This document shows positions 1 to 8,352 of a DNA stretch of 64,000 nt, in pieces (within the stretch, counting starts at the first letter, position 1; each line of letters begins with the position of its first letter). Made by a program: the position numbers and the translations under genes. Under the pieces are notes generated by a model. That model searched no databases. It saw nothing but the letters and a program-made list of their open reading frames with translations, and had not been told where the DNA came from. Origin of the DNA: Chitinophaga pinensis (GTDB lineage: Bacteria > Pseudomonadota > Gammaproteobacteria > Burkholderiales > SG8-41); NCBI GenBank assembly GCA_943329075.2, contig CALQCM020000020.1:1-64000 (forward strand), in the 5' to 3' direction.

Positions 1-352
1 CTTTGAAGCCGAGGAAGCTGGTGCGCGCGCACATGTTGGCAGTGACACTACCCGCGACGTCCAGCGAGGTCGAACACTGGAAGAACACGCTCATACCACC
101 ACCGACGTTTTCTTCGCCCTTCAGGACCCATTGCGATTCCTGACTGCTCAGGGCATCGGTGCGGACTTTCGGCACACCAGCGACAACAGGAGCCGTGCCC
201 GCCGTAAAGCCGGTGCCGCCGTTGTCGAAGTAGCCGTAGTTGTAGTTTATGTTGCCCGACAGGGAAACCGTGCTCGATTGCGCAAATGCAGCGGTAGCAC
301 CGAAGGCGCCAAACGCGCCGGCAACGGCAACTGCCATTAGTTTCTTATTCAT
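1..352 (-). CDS. Gram-negative trimeric porin, N-terminal part (partial)
   Basis: Outer-membrane diffusion channel. Only the first 117 codons lie in the window; the gene runs off the left edge. The protein begins MNKKLMAVAVAGAFGAFG, a signal peptide with cleavage expected after AFA at about residue 24. The mature start QSSTVSLSGNINYNYG is typical of the first beta strand of Burkholderia/Neisseria-type porins (Porin_4 family). A strong ribosome binding site, AAAGGAGA, lies about 7 bases before the ATG, which fixes the start. It is transcribed away from the glycan genes, and the 586-bp region behind it holds its promoter and two palindromic elements. The substrate cannot be told from this fragment. 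Confidence 0.9.
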   Translation of the reverse strand, partial: MNKKLMAVAVAGAFGAFGATAAFAQSSTVSLSGNINYNYGYFDNGGTGFTAGTAPVVAGVPKVRTDALSSQESQWVLKGEENVGGGMSVFFQCSTSLDVAGSVTANMCARTSFLGFK

Positions 353-578
353 GCAAAATCTCCTTTTTGAGTTTGTCACCGTCGCTGGCTATCGCATCAC
401 GTGATTGAAACAGCCGGTTCGGGTGGCCCCACTAATTGAGCGAGGTTGAGTAGGATGATGCCGGAGCGCGCAGTGCCGGAGCAACAAAATATGGCAATCC
501 AAGGGGATTTCTCAGCAGTGCTGTTGTATCAACGCAACAACTATTGAGGATTAGCGCGCAACGCACTTTGTTCCACTT

Positions 579-644
579 CGTCATTCCCGCGAAAGCGGGA
601 ATCCAGAATGAAACCCCTGGGTCCCCGCTTTCGCGGGGACGACG
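579..644. repeat. REP-like inverted repeat with 28-bp arms
   Basis: Arms at 579-606 and 617-644 are near-perfect inverted copies around a 10-bp spacer. Each arm is itself palindromic (CCCGCGAAAGCGGG). Elements of the form CGTCATTCCCGCGAAAGC are common intergenic palindromes in beta- and gammaproteobacteria. Confidence 0.8.
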
Positions 645-678
645 ATTATGCCGTCAGGTGGTTATGCAATGTTCGATA

Positions 679-809
679 ATGGTATTCCTGATTAGCAATG
701 ATCGTCAGCTAACAGGCGGCTGAGAGCCCGGCCCCGTCATTCCGGGGCTGCCCGCAAGGGCAGAACCCGGAATGACAGGCTGACGTTCATTGCTAATCAA
801 GATGGTATT
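679..809. mobile_element. MITE/REPIN-like element (687-801) with 8-bp flanking duplication
   Basis: A 115-bp element at 687-801 is bounded by inverted repeats of 23 bp (687-709 and 779-801) that match at 21 positions. It is flanked by the identical octamer ATGGTATT at 679-686 and 802-809, as a target-site duplication would be. Inside are a perfect 11-bp inverted repeat (736-746 with 766-776) and a terminal hairpin CTGCCC-GCAA-GGGCAG (748-763) with a GNRA-type loop. It has no coding capacity, so a transposase would have to act in trans. It sits between two promoters and could affect either. Confidence 0.75.
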
Positions 810-938
810 TGTGCGCAGTCAGGCGACGGGATTTTAATAAAGTAAATTATAATCATAATGTTATCTGTAAAACTTGCATCGATAGTTGACCCAGCCCGCA
901 CCGCGAAACCAGGACGCCATCCATGATCGCCCCGACAC

Positions 939-2864
939 ATGATTGAAAACCTGATTGACCGCGCCTTGCAACACCACCAGGCCGGCCGCCTGGATGACGC
1001 AAAAAATATATATGATCAAATACTTAGGTCATCACCGCGGCATCCGGATGCGTTGCATTTACGCGGCTTGGTTGCGCTGCAGACCGGCGACGCGGGCCTG
1101 GCCGCTCAATATCTACGCCAAGCCGCACAGCTTCAGCCGAAAAACTGGGCATTCAGGGGCAATCTCGCCTCAGCCCTGATGGAACTCGGCGATCTGGACG
1201 GCGCCGAGTCGGCCTTTCGCCGCGCGGCCCGGCTAAACCCGGAGCAAGCACAATTCCAGATGGGCATCGCGAACTGCCTTGCCCTGCGCGGAAAACTGGC
1301 GGAAGCGGAAAAGCAGTTGCGCGCGGTCACGCAACGCTTTCCACAATTCGCGCTGGCGTGGTTCAACCTTGCCAATGCCTTACGCGATCAGGCGCGGGCT
1401 CGGGAGGCCGTTGAACTCTACCAGCATGCAATAAACCTCGATTCCACCCTGATCGACGCGCGCAATAATCTGGGCGCAACACTGCTCGCTCTGGGCAAAA
1501 TGGAACAGGCGGAAACTGCCTATAGAGAAGCATTGCAACTGCGCCCCGACGATCCCCAGTTGCTGTGCAATCTTGCTTCCGTATTAATCGACCGCGGCCG
1601 GTTCGCCGATGCAGAAGCGCAGTGCCGGCTTGCGATTGCGCGCGCTCCGGAACTGGCGACTGCATATTCATTCCTCGGTGCCGCGATCGGGCATCAGGGG
1701 CGCTTGCTGGAGGCCCTGGAAATTCACCGCAAAGCGGCGGCACTGGCCCCGAACGACATCCGAGCACTGATGGCACTCGGCACCGCTTTGCACGAGGTCG
1801 GCAATACCGAAGAGGGCATTCCGATTCTGCAGCGTGCCCTCGAAATCGCTCCCGATCTATGGCAGGCACGCGTTTCGCTCGGCACATCTCAACTGGCCAG
1901 TGGCAACTTTGTGGAGGGCTGGAAGGGCTATTACAACCGCGCGGGACGCGCGAAATTTTCGAAACAATATCCCGGGATTCCGGTCGCTGCGAACCTTCCA
2001 GCGTCAATACTCGGCGCAAAAATCTGTTTGTTGAACGAGCAAGGTCTGGGCGACCAGCTCTTTCTCCTGCGCTGGCTGCCCGCGATCAAATCGCGCGGCG
2101 CAATCATCTCCTACCGGCCAGACCTGAAACTTGAAAGCATCATCCGCCGGATTTCATTGTTCGATCAATTGGTGCCCGCCACGGACGCCTTGCCGCCGGC
2201 CGATTTCTACGCAATGCTCGGCGACCTGCCTTTTTTCGTTTGCCACGGGCCAGACGGCACCGCGGTGCCCTGCTCTGCGTCTGAACTGGTGCCCGCCAGT
2301 TTGCGGCTGACGCCGCTGGCTGAAAATCTGGAGGCGATCAAAGAACAATTGTTGCAGCTTGGCCCGCCGCCTTACATCGGAATTACCTGGCGCGGCGGCA
2401 CCCCGCCGGAAGAACAAACCGCCGTCATGTCATGGATGCTCTATAAGGAAGTGCCGGTCGAACCGCTTGCCGGCGCACTGCGCGGTGTCAGCGGAACATT
2501 GATCGCACTGCAGCGCAAACCGGGGGCGGGAGAAATCGATCGCTTGAGCGGTCTGCTGCAACGACCACTCCATGATTTCAGCGGCGCCAATGAAAAACTC
2601 GAAGACATGCTGGCGCTGCTCGCCTTGCTCGATGACTACATCGGCGTCAGCAATACCAACATGCATCTGTGCGTCGCCGTCGGCAAAACCGCCCGCGTGC
2701 TCGTGCCCTGCCCGCCGGAATGGCGCTGGATGGCACGCGGCGACGAATCCCCATGGTTTCCGGGTTTTGCGGTCTACCGGCAAAAAACGGACGGCGACTG
2801 GAGCGATGCGCTTGCGCGCTTGTCAAACAATCTTCAAAGCGCATTCCCGCCTGCGGCGCTTTAA
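939..2864 (+). CDS. TPR protein with C-terminal GT9-like glycosyltransferase domain
   Basis: A 641-residue cytoplasmic protein. Residues 1 to about 320 are a run of 34-residue TPR repeats (for example AIARAPELATAYSFLGAA). The C-terminal third resembles the sugar-nucleotide-binding half of ADP-heptose-type (GT9) GT-B enzymes: GVSNTNMHLCVAVGK near residue 569 followed by EWRWM and DESPWFPG, the pattern seen in TPR-GT9 proteins of surface-glycan clusters. It probably transfers a sugar onto a protein or glycan, with the TPR part binding the acceptor. It is the first rightward gene after the porin region; no strong Shine-Dalgarno was seen before the ATG. The following gene converges on it. Acceptor and donor are unknown. 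Confidence 0.75.
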   Translation: MIENLIDRALQHHQAGRLDDAKNIYDQILRSSPRHPDALHLRGLVALQTGDAGLAAQYLRQAAQLQPKNWAFRGNLASALMELGDLDGAESAFRRAARLNPEQAQFQMGIANCLALRGKLAEAEKQLRAVTQRFPQFALAWFNLANALRDQARAREAVELYQHAINLDSTLIDARNNLGATLLALGKMEQAETAYREALQLRPDDPQLLCNLASVLIDRGRFADAEAQCRLAIARAPELATAYSFLGAAIGHQGRLLEALEIHRKAAALAPNDIRALMALGTALHEVGNTEEGIPILQRALEIAPDLWQARVSLGTSQLASGNFVEGWKGYYNRAGRAKFSKQYPGIPVAANLPASILGAKICLLNEQGLGDQLFLLRWLPAIKSRGAIISYRPDLKLESIIRRISLFDQLVPATDALPPADFYAMLGDLPFFVCHGPDGTAVPCSASELVPASLRLTPLAENLEAIKEQLLQLGPPPYIGITWRGGTPPEEQTAVMSWMLYKEVPVEPLAGALRGVSGTLIALQRKPGAGEIDRLSGLLQRPLHDFSGANEKLEDMLALLALLDDYIGVSNTNMHLCVAVGKTARVLVPCPPEWRWMARGDESPWFPGFAVYRQKTDGDWSDALARLSNNLQSAFPPAAL

Positions 2865-2898
2865 GTCCTACCGGCGAATCACCTGTCGCCATTGACGA

Positions 2899-3996
2899 TC
2901 AACTATTTCCCGTTGGCGCAATATTCGTTGCACCGCCGGGCTGTCGCACGATAAGCGACGTGATCTGGCGCATGACGGAGTCGATAATCAGGCCATTCAA
3001 ATGCCTGCACTCGCCATCATCCTTGCCGAAGGCTGCAAAATCCGAGTGTGGTGCAAGTCCGACAATCGCATCGTAAATCGGCAGATAGGTGAAGCGACCC
3101 GCACCACGAAATGACTCAATGGCGGCACGCAACATGGATTTCGAAAACACGTTGGCGACGACCGGATTGGCCTTATGCATGACACCTCGCAATGGCACGG
3201 GCGATACGGTGACCATGACAACCGCACCGGGATTGACCTGCCGGAGCAATTTCAGAATTTCGTCGATATCTTTCTGCAACTCACCGAACGAAGGCGAAAC
3301 TGTAACCGTACCTCGCCCAGGTATAAGGGCAGGAAGCGCGGCTCCGTCATCACCGATCCGCGCAAGAAAATATACCGTTCCCAGCGTCAGCACGATGTGC
3401 GTTGCACCTTTCAGTCGCGCCAAGAACTCCGCGGGGTTGAACTCTGGATTGAGTTTCGGCAACTGCTCGGAAATGTAATTAACATGTCCGTTGAGCACCC
3501 AGTCGAGCAAGTGACAGTTGTTTCGCGGGGAATTGATGTCCTCGGAAAGTACGGAGGAAGAGGCAGTGATGCCCATCCGGTTTAAATGATTGATGAAATT
3601 AACCGCAAAACAGGAACCGAAACCGAAGACGTGGGCCCCGGGGCTTATCCAGTCCGTTTCCGCCAACTTGATCTCTGAAGACAAGACCGCGAAGATCTCC
3701 AAGTCGAGCTGACCAACCTCCTTGATAACGGGCACCTTGTAATACGCGCCAAGCCGGACAACGTCGTCCAAGGCGATAAAAACATGCCTGTTTGCGATCT
3801 CATTCAGGACCGGATCCTGGGTGCCGAATTTCTTGGCAAGCGTCGGCTTCAGTTCCACCACTCTGTGCAACACCTGACGGGCAAGCGCCCGGTCACCCTG
3901 GCTGACCACAAGCGCCTCGAGAATATCCAGCCCGAGTTGCCAATTTACCGAATGCGATGACAAAAATTTATCCGCATTCTTCTCTATTTCGCTCAT
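2899..3996 (-). CDS. GSCFA domain protein
   Basis: 365 residues, named for the motif FGFGSCFAVNF at about residues 124-134, which defines the GSCFA family. The family is related to SGNH/GDSL-type esterases, but its biochemical role is poorly known. A conserved block, THIVLTLGTVYFL, follows. The start is set at the ATG at 3996, which has AGGGAA a few bases upstream; a longer open frame reaching into the aminotransferase gene is not needed. It lies downstream of the DegT aminotransferase on the same strand, 52 bp away, so the two are probably cotranscribed. An acyl-ester or glycan-modifying role is inference from context. Confidence 0.75.
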   Translation of the reverse strand: MSEIEKNADKFLSSHSVNWQLGLDILEALVVSQGDRALARQVLHRVVELKPTLAKKFGTQDPVLNEIANRHVFIALDDVVRLGAYYKVPVIKEVGQLDLEIFAVLSSEIKLAETDWISPGAHVFGFGSCFAVNFINHLNRMGITASSSVLSEDINSPRNNCHLLDWVLNGHVNYISEQLPKLNPEFNPAEFLARLKGATHIVLTLGTVYFLARIGDDGAALPALIPGRGTVTVSPSFGELQKDIDEILKLLRQVNPGAVVMVTVSPVPLRGVMHKANPVVANVFSKSMLRAAIESFRGAGRFTYLPIYDAIVGLAPHSDFAAFGKDDGECRHLNGLIIDSVMRQITSLIVRQPGGATNIAPTGNS

Positions 3997-4048
3997 GATG
4001 ATTCCCTGAATGGATCTCCGGAAAATGGAATGACAGTACGGCGCCCTT

Positions 4049-5191
4049 CTACCAGCCTTCTGCAAGCACGTCGCATATCCGATCGACATCCGCGACACTC
4101 ATCCGGGTATGCAATGGCAGGATCAGGTATTTATCATCGATCGCATCCATGTTTGGAAACTCGTCGTGGCAGCCGAATACCGAATAGCGGTCATTGCGGT
4201 AATGCGTCTGGCCTGATTCGATGCGGCGGCTGCGCAGTTTTAACTGGCACTCGACCCGCTTCTCCACGAGCACCGTGAAGAGCCACGCCGCATGTTCTTT
4301 GCGCGGATCGAAATCATCAACGATCTGCACGTATTGCAAAGGCTTGAGTTTCTCGACATAGCGCCGGTACAGATTGCGGCGATGACGCAGGGTGTCGTCG
4401 AACTCCTCAAGCCCCGCAAGCCCGATCGCGGCGCCGATGTCGGTCATCTGATACTTGTAGCCGATATCGCGGATGTCGTTTTCCCAGATTCCCTTTTGCT
4501 TGTCTTCACGGTCGATCCCGAACCATCGCAAGCGCCGCGCCAGCGGCGCCAGCCCCGCATCCTGAAAAGTCAGCATGCCGCCGTCGCCGGTGGTCAAATG
4601 CTTGATGGCTTGAAAGCTGTACATCGTAAATGCGGAAAGAGCGCCCACCGGCTTGCCGTCATAGCGGGCACCCAACGCGTGGGCCGCGTCTTCTATCACC
4701 GGAATCGAGTATTTCGCGGCCAGCGCCTGGATTTCCGCCATATCGCAGGGAAGTCCGCCGTAATGTACGCAAACGATCGCCCGCGTACTGGGGGAAATTT
4801 TGCGTTTCATATCCTCAACCGAAATATTCAGCGTGCGCGGGTCCACATCGACAAACACCGGTTTTGCACCGATATACAGCAGCGGGAGGTTGGTTGCGGT
4901 GCAGGTAAACAACGGCACCAGCACTTCGTCTCCCGGCTTGATGCCCGCAAGCAGGTAGGCCAGATGCAAGGCATCCGTTCCCGACCCCGTGGATATGCAA
5001 GGCCCGGGTTGATTGAACTGCGCGCGGAATCGCGCCTCGAATAAGTCGACTTTGGGCCCCTGCCCGATCCAGCGGCCGTCAAGGGTGTCGCACACATACT
5101 CTTTGGCTTTTTTTGGCATGTGCGGATAAAAGAGTACAATTCCTTCGTCCTCTGCCATCAATGGTAAATCGTTTTTGGGTATTCTTGCCAT
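4049..5191 (-). CDS. DegT/DnrJ/EryC1-type PLP sugar aminotransferase
   Basis: 380 residues. Family members convert a keto-sugar nucleotide to an amino-sugar nucleotide with PLP and usually glutamate. The PLP lysine is K197 in SFQAIKHLTTGDGG, with the aspartate of EDAAHALG at about 168 and STGSGTDALHLA near 68. The C-terminal block GQTHYRNDRYS and LPLHTRMS is typical. The start at 5191 has GAGGAATTC directly before the ATG. The divergent GNAT gene starts within the same CATG. Together the two suggest synthesis of an N-acetylated amino-deoxysugar, feeding the glycosyltransferases nearby; the exact sugar is unknown. Confidence 0.9.
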   Translation of the reverse strand: MARIPKNDLPLMAEDEGIVLFYPHMPKKAKEYVCDTLDGRWIGQGPKVDLFEARFRAQFNQPGPCISTGSGTDALHLAYLLAGIKPGDEVLVPLFTCTATNLPLLYIGAKPVFVDVDPRTLNISVEDMKRKISPSTRAIVCVHYGGLPCDMAEIQALAAKYSIPVIEDAAHALGARYDGKPVGALSAFTMYSFQAIKHLTTGDGGMLTFQDAGLAPLARRLRWFGIDREDKQKGIWENDIRDIGYKYQMTDIGAAIGLAGLEEFDDTLRHRRNLYRRYVEKLKPLQYVQIVDDFDPRKEHAAWLFTVLVEKRVECQLKLRSRRIESGQTHYRNDRYSVFGCHDEFPNMDAIDDKYLILPLHTRMSVADVDRICDVLAEGW

Positions 5192-5675
5192 GAATTCCTC
5201 GAAAATACTCGGTATTGAAATTCGCCCTGCGAGATCGCTCGCAGACTTTCTCTTTCTTAGAGCGCTGCGAAACCGAGTTAGGCTAAAAATGACGAATCAT
5301 ACCTCTGCGATCGGTTACCTGCAGCAATTGCGCTTTTTCCTTCATAGACCAGAAAACATCCTGGTTTTTATTGCAAGCGCGAATGGAAAGCGAGCGGGCT
5401 ATCTTCTTTTACGGCGGCACGCAGAACGCACGTTCATTACGGAGGCTGTTGAAGGAAAATACCGCGGTCGCGGCATTGCAACCGCAATGGTTCGACACGC
5501 TCAAATCCTTTTTACCGATCTAACAGCGGAAATTTTGGCCGAAAATGCGGCATCGATCAGTCTCCATCAGGCCACGGGATTCAAGCGTGAATCTGAAAAA
5601 AAAGGGATCGCCGTTTTCAGGTTCGTTCGCCGCCAGCCAGTTGTACAGGGAAACCAGTGTTCGGACGACGCATAA
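5190..5675 (+). CDS. GNAT-family N-acetyltransferase
   Basis: 161 residues from the ATG at 5190; a TTG at 5175 is possible but less likely. The acetyl-CoA-binding motif A is EGKYRGRGIATAMVRHAQ in the middle of the protein, followed by the usual ENAASISLHQATGFKRE, where GNAT proteins have the NxxSxxLYxxxGF block. It is probably an amino-sugar N-acetyltransferase because it is divergent from a sugar aminotransferase and the two start codons share one CATG. Base composition is lower in GC than the flanks, as in the next gene, suggesting shared transfer. A protein or small-molecule substrate is not excluded. Confidence 0.8.
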   Translation: MNSSKILGIEIRPARSLADFLFLRALRNRVRLKMTNHTSAIGYLQQLRFFLHRPENILVFIASANGKRAGYLLLRRHAERTFITEAVEGKYRGRGIATAMVRHAQILFTDLTAEILAENAASISLHQATGFKRESEKKGIAVFRFVRRQPVVQGNQCSDDA

Positions 5676-5694
5676 ACATAATAATTAATTTTTC

Positions 5695-6627
5695 ATGAAA
5701 TCAATCAACTTCTGCATTCCATTCATCGGTCTGGGAGTGCGCTATGCCGAATTCCTGGTCACGAATCTTTACGAGACCGCCGAGTTTCCGGCGAGAATTT
5801 CAATTTGCGTAAGTGCCCATACAGAAGCTGATGTGGCGGCGATCAAAAATTCTAGTTTTTCCCGCCGGGTTCTGGCTATTGCAATGGCCGATCCCTACCC
5901 CAAAAACATGCTTTTTTTTACATCCGCCAATCACTCGCGCGCAATCAATGCTTTGGCCGCAAAGTCCGAGTCTGATATCACCATATTTTCGGATTACGAT
6001 ATGGCGTTCCTTTGCCGAGGATGGGACGTGCGGATCGAGACAATACTTTCCACACATGACCTTTGTGGCGTCGCCTATCCCCCAGTCTGGACAGGATTCG
6101 ATATGCGGCAACTGCCATGGCTAGTCAATGTTCCACTTGCCAAGTACCAGCAAAACCCAAATCTCAGTTTTATGGCGATAACCAAAAAGTGTTTGGATGA
6201 AACCTTTGGCCGCAAGCTTACAGACTTTGATTCTTTCCTTGCAAATGGCGGGTTGCCATTTCAGATCGTGAATACCCGTGAAATGGCAGCATTACTCAAA
6301 TTGCCAGTAGGAACGATAGTCTGGATGGACACCGGTTTCGAACTCCCTTTTGCAATCCAGAAAAATAATCTGAACGCCAGCACGTTTCAATTTGTCCCTT
6401 TCGCAGATCAAAACATTTTTTCATCTGCAATTGCCTTTGCTGGCGGCCTCGATCCAGAAGCGGTCGAGATCCCAGAAGTATTCTGCGACGGTGCGCCCGC
6501 CCATCCATTTCTAGCGCATTTCAAAAAAGGCTCAGCGAAAGCAAATAAGGAGGCAGACTTCGGCTTTGAGCAATTCAAGCGCGCAGTCACAGCCAATACC
6601 AAGTGTAATCCAGCTAACCGCCCCTGA
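5695..6627 (+). CDS. Putative glycosyltransferase, GT-A-like
   Basis: 310 residues, starting 19 bases after the GNAT gene and probably in its operon. The N-terminus (INFCIPFIGLGVRYAEFLV) and the acidic strand ITIFSDYDMAFLCRGWD near residue 100 look like the beta-alpha fold and metal-binding DxD-type turn of GT-A sugar transferases. No signal peptide or membrane segment was seen. The coding sequence is clearly more AT-rich than neighbouring genes. The family could not be placed; the call rests on the acidic motif and on context and should be read as tentative. Confidence 0.5.
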   Translation: MKSINFCIPFIGLGVRYAEFLVTNLYETAEFPARISICVSAHTEADVAAIKNSSFSRRVLAIAMADPYPKNMLFFTSANHSRAINALAAKSESDITIFSDYDMAFLCRGWDVRIETILSTHDLCGVAYPPVWTGFDMRQLPWLVNVPLAKYQQNPNLSFMAITKKCLDETFGRKLTDFDSFLANGGLPFQIVNTREMAALLKLPVGTIVWMDTGFELPFAIQKNNLNASTFQFVPFADQNIFSSAIAFAGGLDPEAVEIPEVFCDGAPAHPFLAHFKKGSAKANKEADFGFEQFKRAVTANTKCNPANRP

Positions 6628-6792
6628 ACCCAAGCCATATCTTCTTGCGCAGCGAAACCGCGCTATCCGATCAAAAGTTAAAGGCAAATTACAAACCATA
6701 TTCGCCCACAACTTAATTTCAAAAAGCTAAGCGCAGGCAACGTTTCGCAATGCTTTTCGAAAGAACGAGCGCCACAGGCCCGTTGCGAACCT

Positions 6793-7326
6793 CTATGACT
6801 TTCGCTCGACAATCATCCAGAAGCCGTTTTCCACCCGCTCGAAACGATTCAACTCGAATCGACTGAGAAATTTGGACAGCCACCACGCCACCGGCTGTTG
6901 AATCAGGTGCGCGTTGCGGCCGTCCGGCAACACCTTGATTGCCGCCCCAGTATCGACGGTAAACACGCCAACGTTGAGGGTCACACGTTGCAAATCGTCA
7001 AGCACATGGTCGATCAGGTCGGGCTCGATATGCTCCAGCACGTCAATGCATGCGACCAGCCGGCTCGGTGTCGGGGTCGCCGCCCACTCGGGAATCGCCG
7101 GATCATAATGCCGGATATTCAGTGGCCGCTTGAGATGCTGCTTGAGCGTCTGTCCAAGACGCCCCTTGCCGGCACCGTAATCGAGCAGTTCCTGAGCACC
7201 GATCGCTTCGATTACCTGCGCAACCAGCGGCGCGTAACCAACCGAAGCAACGCCGTATTGCGGGTTCTCATGCAGCTTTTGCTGCATCTTTCGATACTCT
7301 TCCGTAATCAGCACTGTTTCGCTCAT
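6793..7326 (-). CDS. Class I SAM-dependent methyltransferase
   Basis: 177 residues from the ATG at 7326; an in-frame upstream extension is not conserved-looking. Motif I is LLDYGAGKGRLGQ at about 47-59. The acidic post-I region is RHYDPAIPEW, and motif IV is VACIDVLEHIEPD. This is a small, soluble SAM methyltransferase of the kind found in polysaccharide and protein-glycan clusters. It follows the FkbM gene (108 bp between them) on the same strand. The methyl acceptor is unknown. Confidence 0.8.
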   Translation of the reverse strand: MSETVLITEEYRKMQQKLHENPQYGVASVGYAPLVAQVIEAIGAQELLDYGAGKGRLGQTLKQHLKRPLNIRHYDPAIPEWAATPTPSRLVACIDVLEHIEPDLIDHVLDDLQRVTLNVGVFTVDTGAAIKVLPDGRNAHLIQQPVAWWLSKFLSRFELNRFERVENGFWMIVERKS

Positions 7327-7434
7327 GAACGTCACCGCGTTGGTTGAATCTTTTGCCCTAAAAGAGCAGTTTAATTTCGGGTCATACGGGAAAATTTTAG
7401 CACGCACACCATCACATCCCGACAACCGGGTAGA

Positions 7435-8247
7435 TTAGCGCTCCCTGACTATCCTGATCGTCTGGTCGCTTTGCGTAACCAGACCGGCCCTGGCGATGGC
7501 GTCCGGATGCTGCGCAAGCACATTCGTTCCCAAATTGCCAAAGCCGTATCCCATGTTCGAAAGCACGTTTCTTGTTTCGGCCTGTCGTTTTTCGACTTCA
7601 GCGCCGGCGGCGCCGCTGAATTTTCCTTTTCGCCATTCTTCAAAACAGATCGGGGGAAAAGAGTTGTTTTCGAGGAATCGGGCCATGCCTTTAATGACCT
7701 CAGACTCAAATCCCTCTACGTCAATTTTTACAAACGTGCAGCGCCCTCTCAAATCGAGCGAATCGATGGATATCATCCTGATCTCTTCGGATTCAGTTTC
7801 CGAATAAGACACCTGCGAAACTTTGCGGATTTCAGGCAGCAGGCTGACCGCCCCGATATTGAGCGTGTTTTCGTAATCGATTTTCGGCATCCGGACGACT
7901 CCACACTCGGAACCTACAGCGACATGATGGGCAAAAACGTTTTGCAGCCGGTTCAAAATCACGTTTGCACACAATTGCTGGAACACGATCCGCTGCGCCT
8001 CAAACGCGTGAACAATGGCGCCGGCCGTGTTAAATCGTTTCGCCACCGGAATACTGAACGCGCCGAGATTTGCGCCAATATCAAGAATCAGGGGATTGGC
8101 CATTCCCTCGGAAAGAAGTGTCGCCAGATTTAATTCGGTTTCACCCCAGACACCCCTGGCCCTGATGTGCCCGGAGATAAAATCGTTGGTCTTGAAACAC
8201 AAAAAATCACCGTGTATGCCGCGTACGATTTCGACATCAGGGAGCAT
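7435..8247 (-). CDS. FkbM family methyltransferase
   Basis: 270 residues. The SAM-binding motif ILDIGANLGAFSIPVA is at about 54-69, and the family-specific block TFVKIDVEGFESEVIKGM is near 170. FkbM enzymes O-methylate sugars or polyketides; in bacterial glycan loci they usually cap or decorate sugars. It belongs to a leftward group with the genes at 6793 and 8353 and a glycosyltransferase at 9083, all separated by short gaps, so an operon is likely. The substrate is inferred to be a sugar residue only from context. Confidence 0.88.
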   Translation of the reverse strand: MLPDVEIVRGIHGDFLCFKTNDFISGHIRARGVWGETELNLATLLSEGMANPLILDIGANLGAFSIPVAKRFNTAGAIVHAFEAQRIVFQQLCANVILNRLQNVFAHHVAVGSECGVVRMPKIDYENTLNIGAVSLLPEIRKVSQVSYSETESEEIRMISIDSLDLRGRCTFVKIDVEGFESEVIKGMARFLENNSFPPICFEEWRKGKFSGAAGAEVEKRQAETRNVLSNMGYGFGNLGTNVLAQHPDAIARAGLVTQSDQTIRIVRER

Positions 8248-8352
8248 TGGAACCTCTCAAACCCATAGATCTCAATATCAAGGACGCAGATATTTCCGCC
8301 CGCCGCCGGCCGGCCGGCATCCCGACAACGGGCGACACGATCACAGTCGCCT

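Larger units (their letters stand above)
353..938. other. Gene-free divergent intergenic region with palindromic repeats
   Basis: This 586-bp stretch separates the porin gene (leftward) from the TPR-glycosyltransferase gene (rightward). No credible coding frame was seen. It holds a REP-like palindrome (579-644), a MITE-like element (687-801) and an AT-rich tract at about 830-890 (TTTTAATAAAGTAAATTATAA) that probably includes the promoter of the rightward gene. Confidence 0.7.
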
